A stretch of 53,982 nt of DNA from a bacterium (GCA_023139105.1 JAGLOF010000077.1:1-53982), one strand, 5' to 3'. Numbered from the stretch's first letter, positions 1 to 10,022 are shown. The notes: generated by a model from the letters alone, not told the origin. Numbers and translations are program-made.

Positions 1-1
1 T

Positions 2-463
2 ATGAGCGATACTAAATGGCTTTTACGACAAGGATTTGAAATTTGTGAAAATTTATCGTCAGGATTTAGTCTTTTAGTAAGAAGAATAAATTTGAATGCA
101 GATAGTCCTGATTTTAAAGAATCTGTAAAAAGTGGAGAATGTCCTGATAAAAATGGAATAGTGGTTTATTATTCAAATCGATGTCCATTTTCTGAATATC
201 ATGTAAGAACTTCGTTGATAGAAACAGCGAAAAATAGAAATATTCCTTTGAAAATTATCAAATTAGAAACTATGGAACATGCCCGGGAATCACCTACTCC
301 AGCAACAATTTTTAGTCTGTTTTATAATGGGAAATTTATGACAACAGATATTAGTGTCTGTATGGATAGTAGATATGATAAGGTAATGGAGAAATTACAG
401 AAATATAGACTTACGTCAAATGGGAAAAAAATGATAGCAAGACTCAAAGAGAGAGATATATAA
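2..463 (+). CDS. YoaP-domain GNAT-type acetyltransferase, C-terminal part (cut by window edge)
   Basis: The last ~85 residues match the YoaP C-terminal domain that follows a GNAT acetyltransferase domain in YoaP-like proteins: a strand, a CPF motif in SNRCPFSEYH, then a SPTPATIFSLFYNGKF segment and a short helical tail. The first ~45 residues (WLLRQGFEICENLSSGFSLL) resemble the last strands of a GNAT fold. Complete relatives are about 250 aa, so the ATG at position 2 is probably internal and the gene starts outside the window. The substrate of this family is unknown to me. The stop lies 3 nt before the next gene, so it may head the co-directional run that ends at 10646. Confidence 0.6.
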   Translation: MSDTKWLLRQGFEICENLSSGFSLLVRRINLNADSPDFKESVKSGECPDKNGIVVYYSNRCPFSEYHVRTSLIETAKNRNIPLKIIKLETMEHARESPTPATIFSLFYNGKFMTTDISVCMDSRYDKVMEKLQKYRLTSNGKKMIARLKERDI

Positions 464-466
464 AAA

Positions 467-2230
467 ATGGAATTACTGTTTGAGAAAAAAAACAACTCAC
501 AAAAAATGATATACCAAGCAGAAAGTGGAGCAACAAAGCATGATATTCATTTTCTAACAGGCAACAGTCCTGATAATTCTTCAAGTATACATCGTTTCAA
601 GCTATTATCGTCCCTTTTATTTTTATTGATATTGTGCTCCTGCAAACTACATTGGCAGCAGCAGGGCAGCTGGTCTGTCGGGCTTGAACAACAAAAGGGT
701 ATATTGAAGATCCGTCATGATCTCTGGGGCAGTGTTGCAGATCTTACATTTACATCACACGGAGAACAGGGCCGCGTACTCGATGGTGAGTGGCGCAAAA
801 GTTCTATTCCACATGGCTGGTTGATCTATGCACCTCTTAAGGAAGAGCCTGCCTGTACAGTATTAATTGCCTCCGATTCGTTAAAATTCAGATCTTTAAA
901 TAGAAGTATATCTATCTCCTTTGAGGGTAGATTGTCAGATACTCAGCGGCCCATAAGACTGTTTTCTCCTGAAGATTCTGTAATGCACGTATCTCTTGGA
1001 TGGACTGATTTAAGAGCAGCAAATGCACTGTGGGATGAGTCCGGGCGAATAATGTGTCAACTTCCGGGTATTGTAGAAATGAATCCTTCCGGAGAAGATG
1101 CAGCATGGAACTTCCGCATTCCTTCAGGAGCAGATACACAATGTTGTTTTATTATTAATAATGGAGATCATCGCATTCACACATCATCCTGGAGACTGCA
1201 TGCTCTACCCGGGAACTGGCGCAATGTGCTGACTGAAGTAGCGGCATTAGGACGATATGCCGCACCATGGGGTCTTGATCACGCTGTAATAGATATGGTT
1301 TCGGACAGTCTCAGATCCGCACAGGTCTCTGTTTTGACACAGGACGGCCCGTGGGAAATGGTTGCAAAAACTATTCATGAGATGGGTATGTCTCCTGTCT
1401 TTTGGATTTCTGATAGCATGCAGACATTGCATACAGATATTATACAGCATATTATGCAGGCATGGAATTCTACTGTTATTAATATTCCTCCTTCATTGGT
1501 GATAGACTCAACAGTGACAGAAGAGCGCATTCAATATCAACTAACCCGTCTTGCCTTGACAGGAGCTGATGTAAATATCGATACCCGGCTGGGTAGTGTA
1601 GATTACAATCATTTAGGCATGGCACGACGTATCTGGCCTGTCTTGCCTGTGGTCTCGGGTGTTGCAGGTTCCGAAGATAACGGGCAGGCTCAGATTATTC
1701 ATCTTCCATTGGGTTCGGCATCTATTGTTGCTTTTTTTAATGATCTGGATACTGAAGTTGCAGGTAGCTTTGATTTACAAAAATTAAATATCAGTGAAGA
1801 GAACGAGTATTGGATCTTTGACCTTTGGCGTTATCAATTGATGGGAAAGGTGCAGCAGGCAGTGTGCACTGATATTCCTGCAGGAGGCTGCCGGTTATTT
1901 CTTACACTTCCCATGCTGGACAGGCCGCAGTTTCTCTGTTCAAATCGGCACTTGACAACTGTTTTTGGTGATGATGATATCAGATGGAACCGTCGTTCTT
2001 TCCGGCTCTCAGGCAAAACCATTGCATGGCCCGGAGAGTCAAGGCGCATATATATGGTAATACCCCCGGGATGGATTGTAGATGATGCCAATGCCGATGG
2101 AAATGTAGTATACAGTAAACGTACAGGTCCATTACTTGAACTATGCTTGAAAGTAGAAAAGGGTAATCGCCAACGTTGGATCAAATGGGAGATCTGTTTT
2201 GTAAAGGCTTCGGAGGAATATTTCTCATGA
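467..2230 (+). CDS. Putative outer-membrane/periplasmic lipoprotein, possibly glycoside-hydrolase-like
   Basis: 587 aa, not confidently recognised. Residues 44-59 form a hydrophobic signal segment ending in LILCSC, a plausible lipobox with Cys59 as the lipidated residue. About 42 residues precede the signal, which is unusually long; no ATG, GTG or TTG sits nearer to it, so the start at 467 (or the in-frame ATG at 506) is uncertain. The middle (about 240-400) contains segments such as GMSPVFWISD that could be strands of a TIM barrel, and the C-terminal ~130 residues look beta-rich. Together they are reminiscent of alpha-galactosidase-like enzymes, but I see no firm catalytic signature. Its TGA overlaps the ATG of the patatin gene, so the two are translationally coupled and probably function in the same compartment. 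Confidence 0.5.
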   Translation: MELLFEKKNNSQKMIYQAESGATKHDIHFLTGNSPDNSSSIHRFKLLSSLLFLLILCSCKLHWQQQGSWSVGLEQQKGILKIRHDLWGSVADLTFTSHGEQGRVLDGEWRKSSIPHGWLIYAPLKEEPACTVLIASDSLKFRSLNRSISISFEGRLSDTQRPIRLFSPEDSVMHVSLGWTDLRAANALWDESGRIMCQLPGIVEMNPSGEDAAWNFRIPSGADTQCCFIINNGDHRIHTSSWRLHALPGNWRNVLTEVAALGRYAAPWGLDHAVIDMVSDSLRSAQVSVLTQDGPWEMVAKTIHEMGMSPVFWISDSMQTLHTDIIQHIMQAWNSTVINIPPSLVIDSTVTEERIQYQLTRLALTGADVNIDTRLGSVDYNHLGMARRIWPVLPVVSGVAGSEDNGQAQIIHLPLGSASIVAFFNDLDTEVAGSFDLQKLNISEENEYWIFDLWRYQLMGKVQQAVCTDIPAGGCRLFLTLPMLDRPQFLCSNRHLTTVFGDDDIRWNRRSFRLSGKTIAWPGESRRIYMVIPPGWIVDDANADGNVVYSKRTGPLLELCLKVEKGNRQRWIKWEICFVKASEEYFS

Positions 2231-4632
2231 GATACAGATACTTGATAATGATTTGCATGCTTATATCAATCTTTTCTGCCAGAGCTCAGACAGAAATGCG
2301 TCCACGCATAGGGCTTGTGCTCTCAGGTGGAGGAGCAAGGGGGCTGGCTCATATTGGAATGCTCAAGATGCTTGACTCATTGGATATTCCTGTAGACTAC
2401 ATTGCAGGTACCAGCATGGGTGCTATAATAGGTGCACTCTATGCAACCGGTTATTCGGGAGCAGACATTGAACATCTGATCCGCAATGAAGATTGGATAG
2501 ATCTTTTCACTGATAAACCGCCCAGAGACCAGCTGCCCTATGTCGAAAGAAAACGCTGTGGACGCTACCAGTTGCAACTGGGATTTGATGGTTTCAAGCC
2601 AAGAGCACCCATTGGTTTAATCAACGGGCAGAAGATACTTCTTCGTTTCGGTCAGTTTTTTCAACCTTATGATTATATCTCTCATTTTGATGAGCTTCCT
2701 ATTCCTTACAGATGTGTTGCAGCTGATTTGAATAGTTGTGATCCTGTTGTTTTAGATAGTGGCAGTCTGGCAAAAGCGGTTCGTGCAAGCATGTCTATTC
2801 CAACGGCTTTTTCACCGGTAGAGTATGATGATTATGACTTTATTGATGGCGGTATTCTAAATAATTATCCTGTTGATGTGGCCAGAGAGATGGGAGCGGA
2901 GAAGATTATCGGTGTAGATGTTATGTCCCCGCACAGAGACCCTGAGCCGGCACGAACCATTGTTCAGGTTCTCAACAGAACACTGGGATTTCTGGGTATA
3001 CGTCAATGGCGAGAGAATGTAAAGGATTCTGACCTTTATATCAATCCAAGGCTGCACGGCTATTCTATAATGGATTTTCTTGATGAAAGAATTAAGGGTA
3101 TTATTGCATGTGGTGATACGGCAGCTCAAGAGGCCAGGTCGCAATTAATTCAATTCAAAGAGAAGTATAAACTTGCAAAATTCACACATTCGGAGCCGGG
3201 GCACAGGTTTATTGTGGATTCAATACGCATCCATGGATTAAATAGGATTCCGCACTCTTTATTTGTAAATAGGTTGGGGCTTCATAAAGGTGATGACTTC
3301 AGCCTGACATGGCTTGATAAACGATTTCAGACAATTTGTGCAGGATCAGAGATTGATACAATACGCTGGGAGGTAATACCTGAACATGGCCAATATGCAC
3401 AACTGCGTATTCGCGTAACAGAGTCACTGCCCCTTGGAATAGAGGGAGTAAATATTACCGGACAGCAGACCCTGCCTTTTGGTTTGATTTATCGCAATAT
3501 TGGTATTCGTCCCGGAGATAATCTGGATATTGCACTGCTTTCCCGCAAAATTATGGATTTGTATGGTCTGGGTTACTTTAAGAGCATTGACTATGATTTG
3601 GTTCCTGTGGAACCGGGCTGGAAGAGGCTTGACATTAAAGTCAAAGAGAAACCGAGGCGCCTGCTGCATTTGGGTATTAGATGGGATTCACATTATAAAC
3701 TGGTACTGGGTATAGGTGTGACAGCTAATAATGTGCTTTTACCCGGACTAAGGATGGAGCATGATCTTTCATTGGCCGGATATAATCAAATGACATCACG
3801 ATTGTACTACCCATCCCGAACTTTGAACCTGCCTTTTTATCCGCAGATCAAATTCAATATTAATGATACTCCGGTCTCTATTTATGATGAGCAGTCCAAT
3901 CGCCTGGCTGAATACCGTGATAGATGTATTTCTGCTTCATTTGGTTTTGGTATATTGCTCAGCCGGAGTTTTAATCTTAACACTTTTTATGAAATTCAAA
4001 ATATCAGTATAAAACCAGATGTAGCATTCCCGGATCCAGAGATGTTTCCTACATGGAATGACCGTATCAATTCAATAAATATTAATCTGGATTTTGATAA
4101 TTTGAATGATGCCAGATCTCCTACAAAAGGATTGGCTGTAAGGGCCATGTTTGAGGGCAGCTATACTGAATTTGGATCTGACATTTCATATATGCTGGGT
4201 TCATTGTCAATGGATTATTATTTTTCTCTGGGCAGGCATACATTCAGGACTCATGCATTTATTGCACGTTCCGGCAAGTCATTGCCAATTTATAAATCTT
4301 TCAATCGGGGTACGCCGGAACAGTTTGCAGGCTATCGGCGTGACCAGGTTTTTGCTTCAAGTCTGAATATTATAAGACTAGATTATAGATATAAAATTAC
4401 ATCATTTGCCTCATTTAAATTGATAGGCAATGCAGCTTTTGATTATAAAATAGCTCCTCATTTCGGAGCACATTATGACATTAATGATCTGCGCGGCGTT
4501 GGAGTAGGTGTACAATTGAAGACGCTTATGGGTGCTATTGAATTGATAATCGCAAAAGGTGACAAGAAGTGGTTAAAAGGAGAACGTTCATGGCAGACAG
4601 TTGCCTATCTCTCGGTTGGTGCTCTACTTTAA
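2227..4632 (+). CDS. Patatin-like phospholipase with POTRA and outer-membrane beta-barrel (PlpD/type Vd-like)
   Basis: 801 aa from the ATG at 2227, chosen because GGAGGA lies 9 nt upstream and the ATG overlaps the previous stop as ATGA; the longer frame from 2176 would place a non-signal sequence first. A signal peptide occupies about residues 1-21. The patatin domain follows with the oxyanion loop GGGARG (34-39), nucleophile motif GTSMG (Ser63) and catalytic Asp in DGG (Asp207). A POTRA-like unit lies near 320-400 and the remainder (about 480-801) is a 16-strand Omp85-type barrel. In this family (PlpD, FplA) the lipase head is attached to its own outer-membrane barrel and acts on glycerophospholipids at or outside the outer membrane. 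All catalytic residues are present. Length is slightly above that of PlpD. Confidence 0.88.
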   Translation: MRYRYLIMICMLISIFSARAQTEMRPRIGLVLSGGGARGLAHIGMLKMLDSLDIPVDYIAGTSMGAIIGALYATGYSGADIEHLIRNEDWIDLFTDKPPRDQLPYVERKRCGRYQLQLGFDGFKPRAPIGLINGQKILLRFGQFFQPYDYISHFDELPIPYRCVAADLNSCDPVVLDSGSLAKAVRASMSIPTAFSPVEYDDYDFIDGGILNNYPVDVAREMGAEKIIGVDVMSPHRDPEPARTIVQVLNRTLGFLGIRQWRENVKDSDLYINPRLHGYSIMDFLDERIKGIIACGDTAAQEARSQLIQFKEKYKLAKFTHSEPGHRFIVDSIRIHGLNRIPHSLFVNRLGLHKGDDFSLTWLDKRFQTICAGSEIDTIRWEVIPEHGQYAQLRIRVTESLPLGIEGVNITGQQTLPFGLIYRNIGIRPGDNLDIALLSRKIMDLYGLGYFKSIDYDLVPVEPGWKRLDIKVKEKPRRLLHLGIRWDSHYKLVLGIGVTANNVLLPGLRMEHDLSLAGYNQMTSRLYYPSRTLNLPFYPQIKFNINDTPVSIYDEQSNRLAEYRDRCISASFGFGILLSRSFNLNTFYEIQNISIKPDVAFPDPEMFPTWNDRINSININLDFDNLNDARSPTKGLAVRAMFEGSYTEFGSDISYMLGSLSMDYYFSLGRHTFRTHAFIARSGKSLPIYKSFNRGTPEQFAGYRRDQVFASSLNIIRLDYRYKITSFASFKLIGNAAFDYKIAPHFGAHYDINDLRGVGVGVQLKTLMGAIELIIAKGDKKWLKGERSWQTVAYLSVGALL

Positions 4633-4647
4633 TGGGGAATTAATGAA

Positions 4648-5967
4648 TTGAAACAGCACCGGCAATCTATTTCCAGGTTGTTCTTCTTTATTGTGATGGC
4701 AATTGCAATTGTCCAATTTTATAACAGAATTACCGGGCAGATGCCAATTGAAAAAGAGCTTGCCAGGCTTGTAAAAACCTATGTTGAAGGCAGCGGTTTT
4801 TCAGGCGTGATCATGGTTGTGTCAGAGAGTGATACATTGCTGTACCGCGGCTATGGAAAGGCAGATTATGAAGCCGATATACCTAATACCCTGGAAACGC
4901 AATTCCCTGTTGGCGATCTTACTCAGCTGATCACCCGGGGCGTGGCAGCACTCATGGCCGATAACGGACTCATTGATCCTGATTCATCAATCACTACGGT
5001 TGCAGGTCATACTTTGCCTCAGCCGGTGACACTGCGTCAACTTCTGCAGCATAGATCCGGTTTGTCCGATGCATATACAAAAGATATTCTCCTGGCTCTG
5101 CCAGGGAGGCAGCGAGAGCCTATTGATAGAGATATGCTGCTTCGCCGTCTCATTAAATACCCACCCGATACATTGGCAGGTATTGTCAAGAATTATAACC
5201 GTACAGGTTATGCATTGGCCGCTGCCGTAATGAATGAACGTCTTCAAGGGCACTGGAGAGATTGGATTGATAGCAATCTGTTTAAACCGCTGAACATGAC
5301 AGGTGCCGGCTTTAATTACTCAAGCGTTGCAGCAGGTTACCGGCTTAATGGAGAAGAATGGGTGCTATCAGACAGCCTCTATCTGTCACATTATCCTGGC
5401 ACATGTGATATTGTTTGTACTGCAGGAGATATGTTTAAATGGATAAAAATATTATCAGATCCTCTGTTTAAAAATGATGATAATCGTTCATTATTAGGAA
5501 AAATGGATCATTCCGGCCGGCTGCCGGGTTATTGCAGTGTCATTATGCATATGCCTTTACAGCAGCTCACAATTGTAATCCTTTCCAATTTTGAGAACGC
5601 AAATGTAGAAGATCTTTCTACACATCTTGCCACATTGGTACTGAGAAGGCGCATTATTAAAGAACTGTATCTGCCGGAAAAATGGTACTCCTGGAGGGGG
5701 ATATATGAGAGCCATCCCTTTGAAGATGATTCCATGCGTTTGATTATCCATGGAGATGAACAGCATTTAAAAATGACCTTGCCTGGTGATAAATCTATAC
5801 TCACTGTCGAGCTTCACCCTGAGTCAGAGATGAGATACATTGCAGAACTCTATGGCCTCATGTTGAATATAGTAGTAGATTTTTCCCATTCCGGCAAATG
5901 CCGGTTGAATATCAGCGGCTGGAATGTTGAAGCTACAAGGATAGCCGCACTCCCTGATTCCCTGTAA
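4648..5967 (+). CDS. Class C beta-lactamase-fold serine hydrolase homologue, catalytically degenerate
   Basis: 439 aa from a TTG start preceded by GGGGA; the ATG just upstream (4643) runs into a stop. A signal/anchor segment covers about 11-30. The fold of the beta-lactamase-related serine hydrolases is clear: an LRQLLQHRSGLSD segment, TGYALAAAVM, NLFKPLNMTGAGF and a late HSGRLPGY (HxG-type motif). However, where active relatives have F-x-x-G-S-x-T-K this protein reads FPVGDLTQ: the nucleophile Ser is Asp90 and the general-base Lys is Gln93. The Y-x-N motif is also altered to YNR (183-185). It is therefore probably a non-enzymatic binding or sensor protein. It lies 15 nt after the patatin gene and 27 nt before the VPS10-like gene, so it is likely in the same operon. 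Confidence 0.8.
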   Translation: MKQHRQSISRLFFFIVMAIAIVQFYNRITGQMPIEKELARLVKTYVEGSGFSGVIMVVSESDTLLYRGYGKADYEADIPNTLETQFPVGDLTQLITRGVAALMADNGLIDPDSSITTVAGHTLPQPVTLRQLLQHRSGLSDAYTKDILLALPGRQREPIDRDMLLRRLIKYPPDTLAGIVKNYNRTGYALAAAVMNERLQGHWRDWIDSNLFKPLNMTGAGFNYSSVAAGYRLNGEEWVLSDSLYLSHYPGTCDIVCTAGDMFKWIKILSDPLFKNDDNRSLLGKMDHSGRLPGYCSVIMHMPLQQLTIVILSNFENANVEDLSTHLATLVLRRRIIKELYLPEKWYSWRGIYESHPFEDDSMRLIIHGDEQHLKMTLPGDKSILTVELHPESEMRYIAELYGLMLNIVVDFSHSGKCRLNISGWNVEATRIAALPDSL

Positions 5968-5994
5968 GATCAGTCCTGTATTGGAGGCAATAGT

Positions 5995-8900
5995 ATGAAA
6001 CCGTGTCATCTTCGTTCGGCTATTTCAATATTATTCATCTGCGTGTGTGTGCTGCATGCACAGATTATAGAATTTAGGCAAGATGATTTCAAGGATTTGG
6101 AATTCCGTTTTGTGGGGCCGTCCCGGGGCGGACGTGTCACTGCTGTTTCAGGAGTAGCTCAGACGCCGGGTACGTATTACATGGGGGCAACAGGCGGTGG
6201 AATGTGGAAGACAGTAGATTACGGGCAGTCCTGGCATAATATCTCTGACGGCTATTTTTCCACGCCTTCAATCGGTTCAATTGCTGTAGCAGCATCCGCA
6301 CCTGATAGAATAGTTGTTGGTACGGGGTCAGATGGAATCAGGTCAAATGTTATTACAGGCAAAGGTGTTTATATATCTGATGATGCCGGTGAGAGCTGGA
6401 CGTTTGCAGGCTTGCCCGAGGCTGGGCAGATAGGCGCAGTTTTAATTGATCCTCAGGATGAAGAAAAAATCTTTATCGCGGCATTGGGACATGCCTTTGG
6501 TCCAAATCATGAGCGGGGTATTTTTCGTACAGATGATGGCGGCAGGCATTGGGAACATGTGTTATTTATTTCAGATACTACAGGTGCTGTTGATCTTGAA
6601 TTTGCTCCGGATAATTCATCTTGTATATATGCATCAATCTGGCGGGCAGAACGCAAACCGTGGACTATTATTTCCGGCGGTCTGGAAGGCGGTGTCTACC
6701 GCTCATTAGATGGCGGTACATCGTGGGAAAAGTTATGTAATGGCCTGCCTTCGGGAATTACAGGCAAGAGTGATCTTGCTGTGTCAGCAGATGATGCACA
6801 TCGTCTCTATGTGCTGATTGAAGCTCAGCACGGGCTTGGAGGACTCTACCGCTCCGATGATAGTGGAGATAGTTTCAGGCTTGTATCCACGTTTGCTCCG
6901 ATTCTTGACAGGCCTTTTTATTACTGTAATATTGATGCAGATCCTCAGAATGCTGATATTGTATATGCATCGGCAACACGTTTCTGGAAGTCAGTTGATG
7001 CTGGCAAGACATGGAAACGTCGTGATACTCCTCATGGTGATAATCATGATTTGTGGATTGATCCGGCAGATTCCGGACTGATGATACAGGCCAATGACGG
7101 TGGTGCCAATGTGAGCCGTGATGGCGGCAAAACCTGGTCATCTCAGTACAATCAGCCTACGGCAGAGCTTTATCAGGTCAATGTGGACTCGCGCTTCCCC
7201 TACTGGCTCTATGGTGGTCAGCAGGATAATTCCACAATACGTCTGCCTTCATTGCCGCCATATAATCCGGCAATAGGCCCCCTGGGCTATTGGCAGGCTG
7301 TGGGCGGTTGTGAAACAGGTCCGGCCGTGCCGAAACCAGGTGACCCTGATATTGTATATGCCAACTGCAAAGGACGTTTTGGCCGATACAATCACCGTAC
7401 AGGTCAGGAAAAACAGTATTATGTAGGAGCGATGAATCTATATGGACATAATCCCAAAGATTTGCCTTACAGATTCCAGCGTGTTTCTCCCATAATTGTA
7501 TCACTACACAATTCCGATGTTATTTATCATGCTTCACAATATGTACATATGACTACAGATGAGGGCTTAACATGGAAAACTATCAGCCCTGATCTTACTG
7601 CTTTTGAAGCCGACAAGCAGGTGATATCCGGATCGCCTGTTACCAGGGACATCACCGGTGAAGAGTTTTATTCATGTTTGTATGCGCTGGCTGAATCTCC
7701 CCTGGAAAAAGGAGTTCTCTGGGCAGGTGCCAATGACGGGCCGATACATCTTACACGGAACGGGGGACGGTCTTGGCAGAAGATAACGCCACCGGATCTG
7801 GAGCCGGGGGGACGTGTTCAAACAATTGAGGCTTCACCACACCAAAAGGGCAAGGCCTATGCCTGTGTACTGCGCTATCAACTGGATGACTGGCGCCCTC
7901 ATGTATATAGAACAGCAGATTATGGACAGAGCTGGATAGAGATCACAGATGGTCTGCCAGTTGATCATCCTGTACGCGTAGTCCGGGAAGACCCCCGGCG
8001 TCCGGGCCTGCTCTATGCTGGTACGGAATTTGGAGTATTCATCTCATTCGATGACGGATCGCATTGGCATGCTTTTCAGCGCAACCTGCCTGTCACTCCG
8101 GTAACTGATATCAAGATTGTGGGAGATGATCTTGTACTGTCTACCATGGGACGCGGTTTTTGGATATTATATGATGTTACTCCCCTGCGCCAATGGGATT
8201 TCCGGGGCAACTCAAGACTTTTCAAACCATCAGTGGCAGTAAGAATGCGTTACAGGACGCGTAGACGCAGCCAGGCTGATCCTGATTATCCTCTCCCGGG
8301 TGCCGTTATCAATTATTGGTTGGCAGATTCTATGGCAGTGCCACTGGTACTGGAAATCTTTAGCGATAAGGGTAGATTGATTCGTCAAATATCAAGTGAT
8401 CGCGTTAATGGAGACGTTTGCGAACCGGATCTTGAAAGCGGCATGGTCAATTTAACAGCTGCCGGTACGCAAGAGCTGCCGGCCCACAAAGGACTAAATC
8501 GCTTTACCTGGGATATGCGCCATGCCGGTGCATGGAATGAAAAAACTAATCGTTCGGGGCGCGGTGGTCCTTTTGTCGTACCAGGTAAATATCGCTTAAG
8601 ACTTTCTTCGGGAGAGTTACAGCAGGAGTGCGTGCTTGAAGTGATAATTGATCCGCGAGTAGCAGATGATGGTATATCCATAGGTAGTTTAAAAGAGCAG
8701 CGTGATCTTCAAATACAGATTAATCGCCTGGCTTCACGTGCCGCTTTATTATGCTCGCTCATTCAAGGTAAACTTGATGAAGGCAATAGCGATGCTCTAT
8801 TACCTATACTTAATCTGCTTAAAACATCAGATCAAATATATCCGCAACCTATGTTATTAGATCAGATCAGATACCTGGGGAGCATGCTCACGCGTGCAGA

Positions 8901-9018
8901 TCAACGGCCTGGCAGGGATGCATATACCCGTTTAAATGAACTGGAATCTATTTACAGCAAGCTACTCCGTGAATACAGGCTGAGGCGACTACCGGAGAGT
9001 GAGGGAAAATGTCTTTAA
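5995..9018 (+). CDS. Secreted VPS10/sortilin-type BNR beta-propeller protein
   Basis: 1007 aa with a signal peptide (about 1-22) and GGAGG upstream of the ATG. The sequence is dominated by BNR/Asp-box repeats of the S-x-D-x-G-x-x-W type: VDYGQSWHNI, DDAGESWTF, DDGGRHWEH, DGGTSWEK, DAGKTWKR, DGGKTWSS, EGLTWKT, NGGRSWQK and others, at least ten in total, building a large ten-bladed propeller. The last ~250 residues (from about 745) form an Ig-like and helical C-terminal part typical of the ~1000-aa 'WD40/YVTN/BNR-like repeat' family widespread in FCB bacteria. Its biochemical role is unknown; some relatives are annotated glycosyl hydrolases but I see no proven catalytic site. The 3' end overlaps the next gene by 10 nt. 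Confidence 0.85.
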   Translation: MKPCHLRSAISILFICVCVLHAQIIEFRQDDFKDLEFRFVGPSRGGRVTAVSGVAQTPGTYYMGATGGGMWKTVDYGQSWHNISDGYFSTPSIGSIAVAASAPDRIVVGTGSDGIRSNVITGKGVYISDDAGESWTFAGLPEAGQIGAVLIDPQDEEKIFIAALGHAFGPNHERGIFRTDDGGRHWEHVLFISDTTGAVDLEFAPDNSSCIYASIWRAERKPWTIISGGLEGGVYRSLDGGTSWEKLCNGLPSGITGKSDLAVSADDAHRLYVLIEAQHGLGGLYRSDDSGDSFRLVSTFAPILDRPFYYCNIDADPQNADIVYASATRFWKSVDAGKTWKRRDTPHGDNHDLWIDPADSGLMIQANDGGANVSRDGGKTWSSQYNQPTAELYQVNVDSRFPYWLYGGQQDNSTIRLPSLPPYNPAIGPLGYWQAVGGCETGPAVPKPGDPDIVYANCKGRFGRYNHRTGQEKQYYVGAMNLYGHNPKDLPYRFQRVSPIIVSLHNSDVIYHASQYVHMTTDEGLTWKTISPDLTAFEADKQVISGSPVTRDITGEEFYSCLYALAESPLEKGVLWAGANDGPIHLTRNGGRSWQKITPPDLEPGGRVQTIEASPHQKGKAYACVLRYQLDDWRPHVYRTADYGQSWIEITDGLPVDHPVRVVREDPRRPGLLYAGTEFGVFISFDDGSHWHAFQRNLPVTPVTDIKIVGDDLVLSTMGRGFWILYDVTPLRQWDFRGNSRLFKPSVAVRMRYRTRRRSQADPDYPLPGAVINYWLADSMAVPLVLEIFSDKGRLIRQISSDRVNGDVCEPDLESGMVNLTAAGTQELPAHKGLNRFTWDMRHAGAWNEKTNRSGRGGPFVVPGKYRLRLSSGELQQECVLEVIIDPRVADDGISIGSLKEQRDLQIQINRLASRAALLCSLIQGKLDEGNSDALLPILNLLKTSDQIYPQPMLLDQIRYLGSMLTRADQRPGRDAYTRLNELESIYSKLLREYRLRRLPESEGKCL

Positions 9019-9971
9019 AGTCATTGGATATGCCATATCGTACATGTGGTGATAGCGGACTAAAATTATCAGCTTTGGGATTGGGTTTCTGGCATGGATT
9101 TGGAGAGCCGGGTATAGAGGATGAGGCCAGGCGCATTGTAAGAACTGCTCTGGATTTGGGCATTACACACATGGATCTGGCCAATGTTTATGGGCCGCCT
9201 GTGGGCAGGGCTGAAGAATTTTTAGGTAAGATGCTGAATGGCGAAATTGCTTCAGAGCGAGACTCTCTTGTAATTGCCACCAAGGCAGGACATGCTATGG
9301 GCGAAAGGCCTTATCAGGCGGGGGGGTCACGTAAGCACTTGATAGCCGCTTGCGAGGCCAGTCTTAAACGCCTGAAACTAAATTACATCGATATTTTCTA
9401 CCACCACTGTCCTGATCCTGATACCCCGCTTGACGAAACTGCAGAAGCATTAGCGCATCTGGTCTGGCAGGGCAAGGTCTTATACATTGGCCTTTCCAAG
9501 TATCCGGCAGAAGATGCATTGCGGATGAAGGAGATGCTTAATGACCTGGGCGCCCCCTGTGTAGTGCATCAGGCCAGGTTGAATTTGTTGCAGACCGAAT
9601 ATACCAAAGCCATGAATATGATTTTTGAAGCTGGAATGGGTAGCGTGATTTTTTCTCCTCTGGCACAAGGTATGCTTACGGATCGCTACCTGGATGGTAT
9701 ACCTGCTGATTCCCGTATGGCCGTGGAGCATGGATTTCTTAAACCGGAAGCATTGACCGAAGATCGATTACGCTCAATTCGTCAACTGCGTAAATTTGCT
9801 TTATCCCGTGGAATGTCTCTGTCACAATTGGCTCTGTCCTATGTGCTTCATCATGATGCTGTTAGTTCGCTTATAATGGGTGTAAGCAAGGTTGATCAAC
9901 TGATTGACAATGTCTCTGTGTTGCAGTGTACTGATTTTACGATGTTTGATGAGAAATTTTATTTGAATTAG
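9009..9971 (+). CDS. Aldo/keto reductase (YghZ-like)
   Basis: 320 aa, NADPH-dependent reductase of the AKR superfamily, predicted cytoplasmic. The catalytic tetrad is visible: Asp56 (THMDLANVYG), Tyr61, Lys92 (IATKAG) and His132 (IFYHHCPD). The long C-terminal segment with SQLALSYVLHH and a SSLIMGVSK cofactor-binding stretch fits the AKR fold. The pattern YRTCGDSGLKLSALGLG at the N-terminus and GLSKYPAEDA resemble YghZ/L-glyceraldehyde-3-phosphate-reductase relatives, but substrate cannot be told from sequence. GAGGG precedes the ATG, and the 10-nt overlap with the propeller gene suggests coupled translation. Confidence 0.9.
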   Translation: MSLKSLDMPYRTCGDSGLKLSALGLGFWHGFGEPGIEDEARRIVRTALDLGITHMDLANVYGPPVGRAEEFLGKMLNGEIASERDSLVIATKAGHAMGERPYQAGGSRKHLIAACEASLKRLKLNYIDIFYHHCPDPDTPLDETAEALAHLVWQGKVLYIGLSKYPAEDALRMKEMLNDLGAPCVVHQARLNLLQTEYTKAMNMIFEAGMGSVIFSPLAQGMLTDRYLDGIPADSRMAVEHGFLKPEALTEDRLRSIRQLRKFALSRGMSLSQLALSYVLHHDAVSSLIMGVSKVDQLIDNVSVLQCTDFTMFDEKFYLN

Positions 9972-10022
9972 TGATTAGCTTGGATAGTGTTCACTTGCTG
10001 GTATAAGTTTAAGAGGATATGC

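Noticed and set aside
2176..2226. Upstream ATG as the start of the patatin gene
   Set aside because: It would put a non-hydrophobic stretch before the signal peptide; the ATG at 2227 has GGAGGA and couples to the previous stop.
5995..9018. Assigning the propeller protein as a sialidase
   Set aside because: Asp boxes occur in many non-sialidase propellers, and the Arg-triad and catalytic residues of sialidases are not evident.
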